NCBI GenBank assembly: GCA_018389105.1
Contig: JACATO010000306.1
Location: forward strand, 2,586,001 to 2,650,000
Direction: 5' to 3'
DNA length: 64,000 nucleotides
From: Nautilus pompilius
Lineage: Eukaryota > Mollusca > Cephalopoda > Nautilida > Nautilidae
Of the stretch, positions 51,901 to 63,502 are shown piece after piece. Position 1 is the stretch's first letter. Every line of letters starts with the position of its first letter. A program made the position numbers and the translations under genes. The notes under the pieces were generated by a model. The model was not told the origin of the DNA, ran no database searches, and saw only the letters and a list, made by a program, of their open reading frames with translations.

Positions 51901-53944
51901 TTTCCTTATTCAGGGTATAGGTGGATGGTCTATAGGGCTTTCAACAATTTCTCTTGTTTACAGAAAATTTAACAAATAATTTTTCCTGTATACAGTCATA
52001 AATAATAGAATAATTTGTTAAATTGGTTTATTTCATGAAAATATTAAGAACAAGAAGAAGAACAATAATAATAATAATAACAATCAAGCATTTGTGAGTT
52101 CCTTAGTTTCTAATGAAGAACAGTCTAATTGCTTGTATTATTAAGCTCTTTTGTAGTAAGTGAAAGAGTTGAAAAGAAGAAATCTGTAGAATGTGGTTTG
52201 CTTCAGAACAGAGGTACAGCAGTCGTCGTTACTGGTTCTCAGTTTGATGTATAATTTTGATCTTGTCCCAGCCTTCTGTTTCAGTGAAAGTACAGTTGTT
52301 GGGGAGGCCTGGCCTCAGCTGCTCACCTTGACTAATCATGATTTCTATAATTCTATGTAAGCTCCAGCAAAACAGCTAGCCAAGTCCACCGCTTTAGCTT
52401 CTATTTCAACCCTTGGTAAGTATTTGTCCATTTTTGTTATTATTGTGACCTCTTGAATTTAACTTCTCCTCCTCTTTTCTTCGTCTAAATGATCATGCAG
52501 TTTTATGTAGCAGTGTTAGAATCTGGTGACACATCTTAAAAAGCATAGCTACATTTTTTAAGATTCCTTATTTGAAAGTGGGAGAAAACCTTACATCTAT
52601 GAGTGTTGGCACTTTATATTGTTTTTTTTTTTAATTTTAAACGAACTATGTGTATTCTTTTTTGTCATTTGTGAAGTTTATTTTTGTTTAAAATCTATTT
52701 GACTCAGTGGCGGGGTTAGTGATTTATTTAGTGGATTTAGTATATTGTACATTGAATTGTTAAAACAAAATGTACTTCAACAAGCAGGTTTAGGGAACAT
52801 TTAGTTAAGCAAGCAAGGGAAAAAATCCTTAATTTTTAAGCTGAATACGGATTTGATAGTAATCACTATTTGTAATTCAAATTAATTTTATTTTAAGAGA
52901 GATCATTTTAGATCTGAAATTCAAATTTTATAGCAAACAACTATCATAATTTCAGTCAAAATATCTGCACGGATGATGTGTGTTTGGGGATAAGAAGCTA
53001 TTTGGGCTCCCCCTATATTTATGCAGAATTTTTATTTTATTTTTGTCTGCAAAACAGATTTCTTTATTATTGTGCAGTACCTTGGAATATGATTTTTTTT
53101 TCTTCTTATGGGAATTTTCTTCATTCTTCTCTTAGTGTCCGTCAGAAATACCATGCACACTATATATCTAATATCTTTAAAATATAGTGCTTATCGACAG
53201 AGTTTTTATTGAGGAATAATTATAAAGCAAGAGAATTTTTGGTTATGTAGAGTGTATTTGTATGTATTGAATGCCTTGACTCAAATCATTATGGCGGAAA
53301 TATTTTTCAGTCTTAATGACAGGCTGAGTAACATTGCAGATGTTTTAGCCAGACCCTCCATTCATCATGGTACTGTTGGGGTTAGTGCAGAAAGGGGGGA
53401 CAACACCTAAATTCATAGCATTGAAACTTCTACATAAAGTTTTGGTCATAAAGGAGATGTGGTAGGCATTTGTTCTGCTGTTGCTGACTGAAGATGTAAA
53501 CTTTTAAATAACTGATTTCAGAAAAGACTGTTAGGTGAGGATGGAGCAGGTGTGCTCACCATAGTGTCTTGAGTCTTGTAGTTTTTCTTTCTCATACCTG
53601 TGTTTGAAGACCCTTGAAATGAACTGAAGAATTGACTTTCTTCAGAAAACGTTTATGTACATTCTTCCTGAACAATTTTTCAGTGGAAAAATTAGTTGCA
53701 ATTTCTTATTTGTGTAGGGACTGGTTATGGATCTGGTAGTGAGGAGGAGGAGGAGGAAGAGAATAACAGTGATGAAGAGTCAGATGCTGAATTGCAAGAA
53801 CGGATTCGTCAGAAGCAGCTACTGAGAGAGCAACAGCAACAAAGAAGTGAGAGTGAGCAAGAAGATGCAGACCGTCCAGAAGGTTCAGTTTTTCATTATA
53901 TAATTAATTATTAAGGATCACTTTAAAAAAAAAGTGATAAATTT

Positions 53945-53979
<35 letters not shown>

Positions 53980-56900
53980 AGAGGTTAAGCTCTAGATTTC
54001 AGATAGTATTCTAATTATGCTATACTAAATTTATTGGTAGCTCCTATACATTTTATCAACGACTTTGGCAACAACAGGTTATTTATACAAAGCAATTAAA
54101 TTATCTAATTGTATGTACAATTTCCATATCTCTGGTGGCCAACTGACAGTGTCATTGCCTGTTCCAGCTACTTAGAATCTGCAGGAATAAGTGAAAAGGT
54201 TTAGGAAGTGCTGTTGTGAAGGGATACAGAAGTTAGATGGTTGGTTCAGGCTTTTCCCATCACTTTGTCACTAGTAATAGAATTCTGTGATCTTTTTCTG
54301 TAGCCATTGTCACTGAGAAGTTCTAAATTCTGGCAATGTTCAAATTACAGCAACTGCCAGAGGACCAGCCTAGCCAGTTGCAAAAACAATATCTTGCACC
54401 AAAAATGTTTTCAATGCTAAACCCTGGTGATGACAGGTTTAAATTTGCATTTATTGGTTGGTTGCATTATTACTTATAAAGAAATGGGAAAAGTCTGAAC
54501 TGACCCACTAATTTCTGTAAGTAACTTATCATCAATGGCTTTCTCTTCTTAACTTGTTATTACATGTTCAGACTTTCTATGATGTCATCAAATATACAGT
54601 GGTGTGCAAAAGTCTTGCATAAAAATAATTTTTCCTGTAAATTAGCTCGCATTTTGTCAAAAGCAGTTGTTATCAAATCTTGTTCATTAAAGTATTTCTA
54701 TGTTACCGTTGTGCATATCAAGCATATTGTTTCATTGTAAGAAAAGTTATAATTTTTAGAAAATTATTTGCATAAAATCTAGACAGCTATCTAATCAATT
54801 CCATTATGCAGAAAGTGATCAGATCCATCAATAATGAGTAGAATATCCGAAATTCTTGATAACTTGTTCACAACGACGAGGCATGCTGGCTACCAAATGC
54901 TGACAATTGTCACTACTGAACTCCGACCAGGCTTCCTCGATTTTCCGTTTCATATTGGTTTTATTTTTCAGTTTTTTGGCACTAATGCTGAGATTAATCG
55001 AGTTCCAAATGTTTTTGATGGGATTGAGATCCGGGCTTTGAGCCAGCCAGTTGAGGAGGGGGATTCACAACTCTGCCATCAAGGCCTTGACACTCCTAGC
55101 TGTGTGGATGGGGGTGTTGTCCTGCTGAAAGATGGCCATCAGGGGCATGTAGTTGCGCACATATGGTTCGACAATGTCCAAGACGATTTTAGCATAGTCG
55201 TGAGCATTCATTCTACCCTCCACGTGATGCAATGGACTGGACGATTGAAAACAGCCCCAAACCATGGCCGAATCTCCCCCTGCCTGCAGAGTCGGTCGAG
55301 TGCAACTAGGATGGTATTTCTTGAACACCAATCACTGAACATACAACTGACCCACTGAGTGGACCCTCGTGAATTTGCTTTCGTTGGAAAACAACATTTG
55401 AGTCCACTGGGCCATGGCCCAGTGGAGATGGTCGTGAGCCCACTGCAGTCGCTTTTGACGATTGTCCAGACTGATGAACGGCTTCTGTGCCGATTGCCCG
55501 AACAGTCCCATGTGGATCAAAAGCCTTCTGATGGTGCATGAGGCAAACTGGATCCCATGATGCCTTGACAAGGCGATCTGGATGTCGGTGGAAGTGCGGA
55601 ATCGGCCCGAGTTCGACAAGCAGGCGATCAGATGATCCTGTCGAGCCATCTTTTTTTCACGGTCTGCTGGCTCTGCATTTCGAAATTAGGCTGCCATCGG
55701 CTTTCCAATGTTTCAGGGTGCGAGATACCATCAACTGATTGCAACCGATATGATTCACAATGACCCACTCAGTTTCGCCATCTTCTTTCATGTTGTGAAC
55801 GATTGTGGCCCACGGTTGGGGGTCAAATATCAGGCTCTCGACATCACTATATTGAACAAAAATTAATCAGAATAGTGGAAAATGACAGTTTTTCATATTT
55901 ATATTCTACTATCCTAAACTTTTGTAGCACAAAATATATATTCTAGTTTTTTGTATTTTATGCAACACTTTGAAAAACACCGATTTCATGCAAATTATTT
56001 TATTAATATTTAAATTTTGACTCTGCAATTACAAAATGGATCTCAGTGTTATAAATCGTTTAAAGACACCAATACCTTTCAATTAAAACCGAAAACATAC
56101 AATAGTTACTAATTTCTTCAAAATAAGAACCCATGTTCTAAGTCTAGTCATTTTTATGCAAGACTTTTGCACACTGCTGTATGACAAACAAATTATTGCA
56201 AAGGCATTTTTATCTGGAAAGAAATGATCTTATAAGCTAGCTTTTTTTTTCTCTCTCTCTCTCTATGCAGATAGAAGCACTATTTCTCAGGGGCCATCAA
56301 CACCATTCCTAGATGAACCTGTTGCAGAAAAGCACTCATACCCTTTTGGAAAAAAATATGATAGAATTCCTGGGTTAGATGTAAAATCAGATGACAATGA
56401 AGAGGTGGATATAGAGGGTATAAAATCAGAAAAGCTGTCCAGTGTAGACCAGACAAATAAAACGTTTGACAGTGAGACGCGTGTTATCACAATTGTTCGA
56501 CAAAATAAACACAAAAAGACTCAAAGTAGCTCCAGTAGCAGTACTTCTAGTGACTCAGATTCTGATAGTTCAGATAGTTCTAGCAATTCTAGCAGTAGCT
56601 CATCTAGTTCTAGCTCAGAAACAGACTTGAAACGACAGGAATATCCTACCAACACCAGCAAGCGAAGAGATAGTGCACATACACAACAGCATAGAGGAAA
56701 CGAAAAGTATTTGACTCGCAGCAGCAGGCGTGGACAGGGTGATAGGCACAGTAGGTCTAAAGAACGATACGAGAGTTCAGAATATGATAGACAGTACAGC
56801 AGAAGTTCTGATAAGTACGAGAGGAGTTATGACATTAGGCATGACAGTGACAGACATAGAGAACGTTCTCGTGATCGTTACGACTACGAGGACTGGCACG

Positions 56901-59249
56901 GCAGTTATAGCAGTGGCAGCTCGGGGTCAAAATACCGATCCAGTAAGCACAAAAGATCCTACTCTGACTCTTCTGACAGTGAGCCCTCCAGGCAGAAAAG
57001 TCATAAATCTAGCCGGGATCGCTGGTATGCAAGGAGGTCCCAGAAAACATACAAGTATTCTAGAGAATGGAATGATTATGACAGAAGTGGTAAGAAGTCA
57101 AGTCGAAAGCACAAGTCTAGATCCAGATCAAGGTGGGGTCACATTTCACTTGTTTTACTTTGATGCCAGTTATGTTGTCTGTTAGCTGCTGCTGCTGTTA
57201 AGAGAATGTGTTTGATCACTTTTATAAGAAAAGTACTGGATATTTATTAGACAATAACATTAGAATGAAGGACTCATTAAAAATTACATTATTGTATGTG
57301 TGCTTTAAACTTTTGCAACAAGGGTTTTTCATTCATTTATTTTTTGGGGAATTTTAAATAAAGAAGGGGGGGTTAAATGAGGAAAGTAATCATTAAGTTT
57401 AGAAATATGTACCAATCACTTTTCTATGTTTCTCCGTTTTCCTATCAGCTTTGTTCGAAATAAAAGCTGTGCTGTTAAACAAGCGAGTTCTCGGCGATGA
57501 GCAGTGGGACTTAAAGATGGCTTAACACATTGACTGCTGACTACTTGAGGTGGTGGGTGTATCAGATTACACAAGTAACTCTGTTAACATAGATGTCTCA
57601 CCCTTGCTCGATAAACTTGATTTGAAGAAGGAAGTTACATTTAACTTACAGAACAATCTGTAAGTTAGTGTTAAAAAGAAGTTAACCATTTCTCTTTTTT
57701 TTTTTTGTTTTAAGGAAGTAGGAAACAGTGGGGTGGAGTCCTTCATTTTTGATGTGTAAACTTTGAAATATAAAAGTAGAATTGTTAAATATTTAAAGTG
57801 GGCGCAGGGTATGATCCTGCAGGGATCTGACTGTTTGAGTTGTCCCAATGTTGAACTTCAGGTAAGTCAATTCCCAAAATCTCATTGATCAGAACACTGC
57901 AGGGGTGACTGTCTGCCATGAAGTCTCCGCTGGCTGTTGAAGTGTACTTTTCTTATAAAGGTTGTAATGGGTTGTTCTCACCATCTTGTTTGTGGTCAAG
58001 TAAGGTCGGTCAGGTTTGAATGATGGCGATTCCTTCTTTGTCTCATTTTGCTTGTGTCACAGTATAAAGTTGCAGAAATGCCAACCTCTCTTCTGTTATG
58101 AAACCATCAAACATTTAAATATAAAATTTCATTACAAAAACCTGCTACATATTTTTATTTTATTACTAATAAAATTTGTACTTGCTACCTAGTCTTCAAC
58201 GGTAACAATGCAGAGCTGTTTGTTTGTGAGTTGAGGCACATGTTAAAATGTTTGATTTGGCCATAATGGCTGATATCTCTGTGTGCATCGGCATTGATTT
58301 TCACAGGTAGTCTACTGTATCCCTTCCACATTTTTTTTAAAGCTGGCATCTCTGAATCTCTCTATATTTAGTTTTAATGAATAGGTTAACTTCCTTACTT
58401 TTTCTTTACAGGAAACCTACCTTCCTTCATTCGGTGTATTCTGTAGCTGTGGATTAAAGTTTAATCAGTTTTAATCCAAGTACTTTGCTGTTATAATTGC
58501 TTATCTGTATAGTTTGTAAATGCTCTGGGGAAGCCAGTCTTTAGCGTCTGTAGAAAAATAATATATTCTTGCATGAATAACTTTAGAAATTAAAAACAAA
58601 GAAGGAATCAAACTGGTGAATTAATAAAAAGATTCAGCTTTCTCAGTAGATACTGTACTGCATTACAGCTGTCTTTTTTTTTTTTTAAATCAAGATTGTA
58701 GAAAGTTTGCTTTTCACAAGAAAAGTGAATTCTGACTGTTTCTTGCTTAGCGTACAAAATTTCTGCATGCAGGTGCTTTGGTGCCTTTTTAAATGTTGCT
58801 GTGTCTTTGTTTCAGAACAGGATCAAGTTAGATTTCTTACTGAAAAGTGTTCGTTCTTTTTATTTTGTAATCCTTTTCTTTGTCTTCCATAGGTTTGGAA
58901 TACTTGGAATACATTTAGCAAAATGAATTTACTCTTATTGTGCACAAAATATACAGATATTTCTGTGTGAAAAAAAAGGTGTAGGCCATTAGGCCAGGAG
59001 ACTTTTGGTCTTTAGTTGTACAATAGTAGTTTTGGATCCTTACTGGTCTATTTTCTTAAATGTATTGTTCGGGGTTTTTTTGTTGGTTTCTAATTCTTAA
59101 TCACCCATACTAATTTTATAATTTTGTGCAGTTGAGCTTGTTCTGCTGTCAGAGGAAACTCCCCTTCAGCTTCATTTCAAGCCAGTAAGAGTAACTAACG
59201 ACATTTCCTTTTTTTCTCCCTCAGGTCTCGGTCATCACGATGGCGGTGA
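36997..59249 (+). CDS. PNISR: PNN-interacting serine/arginine-rich protein (PNISR), 12 coding exons
   Basis: Nuclear-speckle SR-like protein linked to pinin and pre-mRNA processing. Coding exons: 36997-37066, 38897-39112 (or 39136), 41127-41251, 42290-42382, 43072-43219, 44500-44720, 45403-45522, 45804-45915, 52362-52415, 53718-53882, 56271-57132, 59225-59249. All phases agree; total 2211 nt (736 aa; human is 805). Landmarks shared with human PNISR: N-terminal MW and WPL, IDWAELAKQWIAQREA, LPAWIREGLEKMEREKQKKLE, MLTEILLDVT, APAKQLAKSTALASIS, GYGSGSEEEE, LQERIRQKQ, a long Ser/Arg-rich tail and KKSSRKHKSRSRSR near the end. There is a 13-residue Pro run at 69-81. The ATG has A at -3. Introns host pogo/Tigger and Tc1 relics. 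Exon joins are inferred. Confidence 0.94.
37600..38330 (-). mobile_element. pogo/Tigger (Jerky-like DDE_1) transposase relic
   Basis: The relic lies in the first coding intron of PNISR, antisense to the gene. One minus-strand frame gives YLMLDNSSACSSL at about 38190, matching the 'LLLDNAPAH..L' block that holds a catalytic Asp. Another frame gives FPPNTTAMIQPFDQGV at about 38105-38150, matching 'LPPNTT.LIQPMDQGV'. A frameshift separates them and stops follow. It is inactive; ends were not found. Confidence 0.78.
45916..52361 (+). other. PNISR: Large PNISR intron (6.4 kb)
   Basis: The intron joins the exon ending AAAG at 45915 to the exon starting CTCCAGCAAAACAG at 52362. Much of it is AT-rich with T-runs and small repeats (AAC/AAT near 49860, ATC/GTC near 50635). 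A minus-strand frame at 47359-47544 looks protein-like but is unrecognised. I saw no clear snoRNA, miRNA hairpin or cassette exon by eye. Confidence 0.6.
53946..53978. repeat. (CT)n microsatellite
   Basis: A run of CT dinucleotides just after the PNISR exon that ends at 53882. A similar pyrimidine run at about 56242-56265 is the polypyrimidine tract of the next acceptor. Confidence 0.9.
54597..56179 (-). mobile_element. Tc1/mariner transposon with inverted repeats and dead transposase
   Basis: A nearly complete element of 1583 bp lies in the PNISR intron between 53883 and 56270. The ends are inverted repeats of about 31 bases, both containing GTGTGCAAAAGTCTTGCATA, and each end is flanked by TA, the Tc1 target duplication. 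The minus strand encodes a Tc1 transposase: GCNQLMVSRTLKHWK in the N-terminal DNA-binding part, a frameshift near 55660, then a single frame to about 54840 broken by two TGA codons (at 55332 and near 55047). The first catalytic Asp is Asn in FSNESKF, the second Asp is kept in FQQDN, and the third acid is Lys in SPDLNPIKNIW. It cannot be autonomous. Confidence 0.9.
56271..57132 (+). CDS. PNISR: PNISR exon encoding the RS domain
   Basis: This 862-base exon encodes residues 442-728: an acidic lead-in (DDNEEVDIEG), a serine-rich block with SD repeats, then alternating RS/RD/SR-rich sequence up to SRKHKSRSRSR. Phosphorylatable RS repeats of this type direct speckle localisation and contacts with splicing factors. 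At the end, AG|GTGGGG can splice to 59225, giving a tail ending in SRSSRWR. Unspliced reading would give WGHISLVLL and stop. The overlapping second long frame in this exon is a by-product of the repetitive codons. Confidence 0.9.
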
Positions 59250-59373
59250 CAGGGCTATCACGAGAGGTAGACAGTTTTATATAATTGTTCTTCCTTCAGT
59301 TTTCATTGTGTACAGTGTCATTCTGAGAATTTATTTGTACAGAAGATATTTTTTATTAAAACTGTCAATAAAT
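59225..59373 (+). CDS. PNISR: PNISR last exon and polyadenylation signal
   Basis: After TTTCTCCCTCAG, the exon adds eight codons and TGA (59247-59249) in the phase left by the RS exon. AATAAA follows at 59368-59373. A GT (GAG|GTAGAC) at about 59267 could instead be a donor, but no downstream partner was found. The short terminal exon is inferred from phase, acceptor quality and the nearby polyA signal. Confidence 0.6.
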
Positions 59374-62039
59374 TTTTGATCTACATTTGTTTTTTGTTAG
59401 TATAGGAATTGACTTAATGGCTCTGTATGGGATCACTTACATAACCCTTATCAGTCTCGTCTGTGTCTGACGTTTGGGTCACCAATTTCAAATATATAAT
59501 GAACACTATTGGGTAGGGAAATTTTTTTGCTTAATGTAACCATTAAAAGGACGTATGTATGCTTCGCTACACTGCTGCTTTGGCTAGATGTGGACCTCTT
59601 GGTTTTGATGGCAGCAGGGCTGTGCACTAACAACAGGCCTGCTTTGTGTGTGTGTTCTCTGTGCTTGCCATTGTTGAACTTGAGGTTTCGCTTTTACCTA
59701 GTAGGCTTATAAAGATGCAGTGGGTTGGTTGGCGGTCACTGTTTGAAGAAGGGTGCAGTTGTCTTTGACTATCAATGAAAGCAGACAGATTTCAACAACA
59801 ACATCAAAACTATATTTGTGTAACGAAGTCAGCAAGAACCATCATGTCTGGCCAATCACACATCTGAGTTGGACCTTTGGGAATTTGTCCTTATTTAGTG
59901 CCATTGCTATTAATGCCTACTGCAATGAGGATTACACTATTGGCTTTATCAAGTAGGCCATTGGTGTAGAACTTTGAATGCTGCTGCTTTAACAAACTCC
60001 AGCGGCATGCCTATCCTTTCCTACCCAGAATCAATCTTTTTTGTGTGTGTTCTCATTGGGCAGGGATGTAGGAGTTGTGTTGGCCCACACCAACAGAAGA
60101 TTATTGGTGATTGAATGTTTTTGTTTTGACATTCATTCATTGGATTGTGCCTTGAAAGGACCTTGGTATAAAGATATTTGTGTTTTGTTTTTTAAAAGGA
60201 AGAAGAGAAGTCTGTTTCTGTGACCTAAGCTAGTTTTCATACCTCGGTGGTGCATTATGTGAAAATCATTTGTAGAAACGCACCAATTTACAGAACTTTT
60301 CATGCATAATGTGGGTCCTGTTATAATTATATAGAGTTTCTCTCTCGTTTTACATGCACCAGAAACATCAAGTTTATTTTCTTTGTAAACCTTTATAGTA
60401 AGTTTTATAATCCGAAGTCATGTTGTACATTAATTAATTTTAGTGTAAATTTTTGGTATTGTATATAGCTGGAATCCTGGTTGGTTGGTTACATTTATTT
60501 GAAGAATTAAAACAGTATTTTTGGATTTCCTCTAGATACAACAAACACCAATATCGATTGTCATATGCAGTTTATATGGATTAATCAATGAGGTCTATAA
60601 ATGCTTATAGAAGTGGCATACAGTTGCATCTTTAAAAAGCATAGGTATCATACTCAAAGTGGTGGTTGACTGATTAATAGAAACGATAAAAAATCCCAAA
60701 TCTACATTACAAAAGTTGGTCTTGATCACTAAGTTTCTCATTAGGTTTCAGTTAATATCTCTAAAGATAAATATTGTACAGACAGACATATCAGAATGGT
60801 CACAAACCTTGATGGAGTTGGGGCTATTTTTATTTATATCTTTGGTAAGTGTTTTAATGGTACATTAACTAATGCAGAATGAATATTTCCCAACATCTGA
60901 AAGCAGTTTTTTCAAAAGGATTTAGGCATTTAAATACAAGATCACTGAAGGGACTGAATGAAGTGGTAGTATTTAACAAGCTGTATTGTCAAGGTTACAT
61001 ATTTCAGAATCTATAATTGGCTAATACTTGTTATTAACTGCATTTCTACTCTGTGAATGTGAGAGAGAGAGAGATCTTTGCAAATATTTTGCTTAGGTAT
61101 TCGCCAATCCACAATCTAACACTTTTCCAAAATAAATGGCTAAGATATTAAAATGTTTTTGATTATTTTGTGCCATATGTTACATTCTAAATACAATTTT
61201 AAAAATATGCCTGCAGACCATTTAGAAACACACAAACCATACACATTTTTTAATGGTTGATCTTATGACTACAGATTCTGGCCAAACAGCAATGGCCATG
61301 GAAGTAAACAATGAGAATCAATTGTGCCATTGGGAGGACAGATGACCAACCCACCTTTCGACACCATGCATGACTAGCACAATCCATTATAACATAACAG
61401 AATACATGGACAATGCAATTTTTGTTTCTGAAGCCATTAATGGCCAAGAGAAAATTTTCATCTAAATTTAAACTAGTGGGATTGATCATTAAAATTAACA
61501 GTTTATTAAAACCAAAAAAAAAACGATGTAAAGTTATCTAAGTAAGAAACAGCACAACATGCTGCTACAAAACGATTTTGGTATAGCTGGAAGAATTTAT
61601 GAAGGACTTTAGTTAGGCTTCGTCTAGAACATGCTGTTTTATTTAAATATTAGGAATGTACTTTGGTGTACAGATGGTTGAGGGAAAATCTTGGTGATGG
61701 TCACACTTCATTACTGAAAGTACAAGAATGGCCATAGCTTTGAATAGTTAAGCCTAGAGTGCAACTCACTATCAGCTTTTTATTGGCACAGGCATAATGA
61801 TAATCATACATGAACATTTACTGTTCTTGAGTGTATAATCTATGCCTGCTTGTTGGAATCCTACTGGTTGTATATAGGTACTACACATTAGCTATGGAAA
61901 ATATGACTTGTCTTGTGTAACCTACATGGCAGGGTGAGGGGTTGGCATAAACTAAGCATGTCCTTTTGGTGAAAAAAACAAATCATAATTGCTAATCATG
62001 GTAGCTTGTATAACCATGGGAGATGACTGCTGGTCAAAC
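59374..62039. other. Intergenic region between convergent PNISR and TPH
   Basis: No coding exon is recognised. A minus-strand AATAAA near 61778-61785 could end the TPH transcript. The rest is AT-rich, with a GA tract at about 61061-61074. Confidence 0.4.
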
Positions 62040-63502
62040 TCAGTGGATTAGCGGATCCTTCATTGTGGAACCATTTGGCTGGCTGCTTTTGGGTTCTTTG
62101 CTTGGTGTCTGGAGCTTATTAAGAGCATCAGAAATGACAGCGAGTTCCCCTTTGACGACATTAACCATGGAAGCAATTGATGGGATATTGTTGAGAATCT
62201 CCACATTTTGTGTGTATGGATTGTACTTGACAGAAAATGGACGCCTGATCGTGCTTGCAAATTGTCTGGAAAATATAATGTTGAATATACTTAAAAGAAA
62301 AGTAAACAAACAAGCTTATTACATAGCAAAAGAGAGAGAGAGTATTCAGAAATATTGATTTTAAAAAAGATGAAGTCCTTTATTGCACGGTTTGGAACTA
62401 CCTACCTCATCTACAAAGATAATGGCTAAACTTTATTGTTATTTAAATGACAAAGCAGAAACACTAACAGGACGGAGTGTAAAAACAGACAACCATCAAA
62501 ATGAATATGTAGAAGCATCCTACAAGTGTTCCTCAATGCAGATTCTGTGATACCATATATACCAAGGTACCTGATGTTGACAACTGCTCATACTAGATTT
62601 CTTGTCCTGCAGCTTTAAATTCGATACCAAAAAATACAAAAAACAGCAGCAGCCATTCATCTCTTTACCACTTTCCCAAACCTTCATTAAGTAGACAAGT
62701 CAACAATGTTGGCTCATTTGTCCCCAAGGATGCAGAATATTGTACAATGGCTCAAATTTTAATATTTTTTCACAGGCATTTTGTTTCATTAAAAATTATA
62801 TTGGCAACTAGATATGCTTTAGTTTTTTTGTTATTTATATTCTGGTTTTTATTTTTTAAAATTTAAAATACAAATATCCTTCCTTAAATAAAGCCCTTGT
62901 TTGTTTGTTTTTCACATTGGATTATTTATAAAGTAATTACAGAGTTCACTAAATATGGAATTATTCCAATGGACTGCATAACTGGTTTGTCCAAAATTAA
63001 CTTTTGCAAAATGTTTTGTTCCATCTAGAATGGCCTAGAAAAAAATAGGAAGAAAATTTTAAACGGTGTATATAAGTTTTACATTAACCCTTTAACCACC
63101 CAAATAAGGAGTAGGTGACAAAACACACAAAGTTGTAAAATTGAAGTATAGTGCCTAGCATTTAATTTCTTTGGGTGGAAAACAGTAATAATGATGTCTC
63201 GTCATCCAGCCTCTTATGACACAGCGTTCTTGTGGAGAGCAAGGAGAAACGTTTGAATGATGGCATAACCCAATTAGCATTTTCTCTATTTCACCAAGGA
63301 CCTTTAAGAGAGCTTCTTGGCGTCCTGGACCATGATGAGTTACATGAACAAATTAAAGTATGACGTACCTCATTCTTTCCTTAGCTTCCTCAAAGCTTTC
63401 GGTAAAGAAGTAGACGTCCTGAAAAGTAGTGATCAGGCATTCCTGCCTGCAGGTTTGTGCTGGCTCGAAGGCCATCTTCTCTGCTTTGTCACTCAAGGCA
63501 TG
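62040..63502 (-). CDS. TPH: Tryptophan hydroxylase, last two exons (partial)
   Basis: Fe(II)- and tetrahydrobiopterin-dependent aromatic amino acid hydroxylase; TPH makes 5-hydroxytryptophan, the first step to serotonin. Exons: 63502-63369 (44 codons plus 2 nt) and 62265-62040. The first reads [14 protein letters not shown], then [19 protein letters not shown] and FEEAKERMR; the second reads [20 protein letters not shown], then a C-terminal helix ending [15 protein letters not shown] and DALNK match TPH better than phenylalanine or tyrosine hydroxylase. The second exon holds the tetramerisation helix. The iron ligands and regulatory domain lie beyond the right edge. Some invertebrate hydroxylases act on both Phe and Trp, so the substrate is inferred. 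A serine/proline-rich tail follows the helix. Confidence 0.88.

Noticed and set aside
56730..57185. 151-codon second frame within the PNISR RS exon
   Set aside because: It is a shifted reading of repetitive Ser/Arg codons; the PNISR frame continues from the upstream exon and matches the family.
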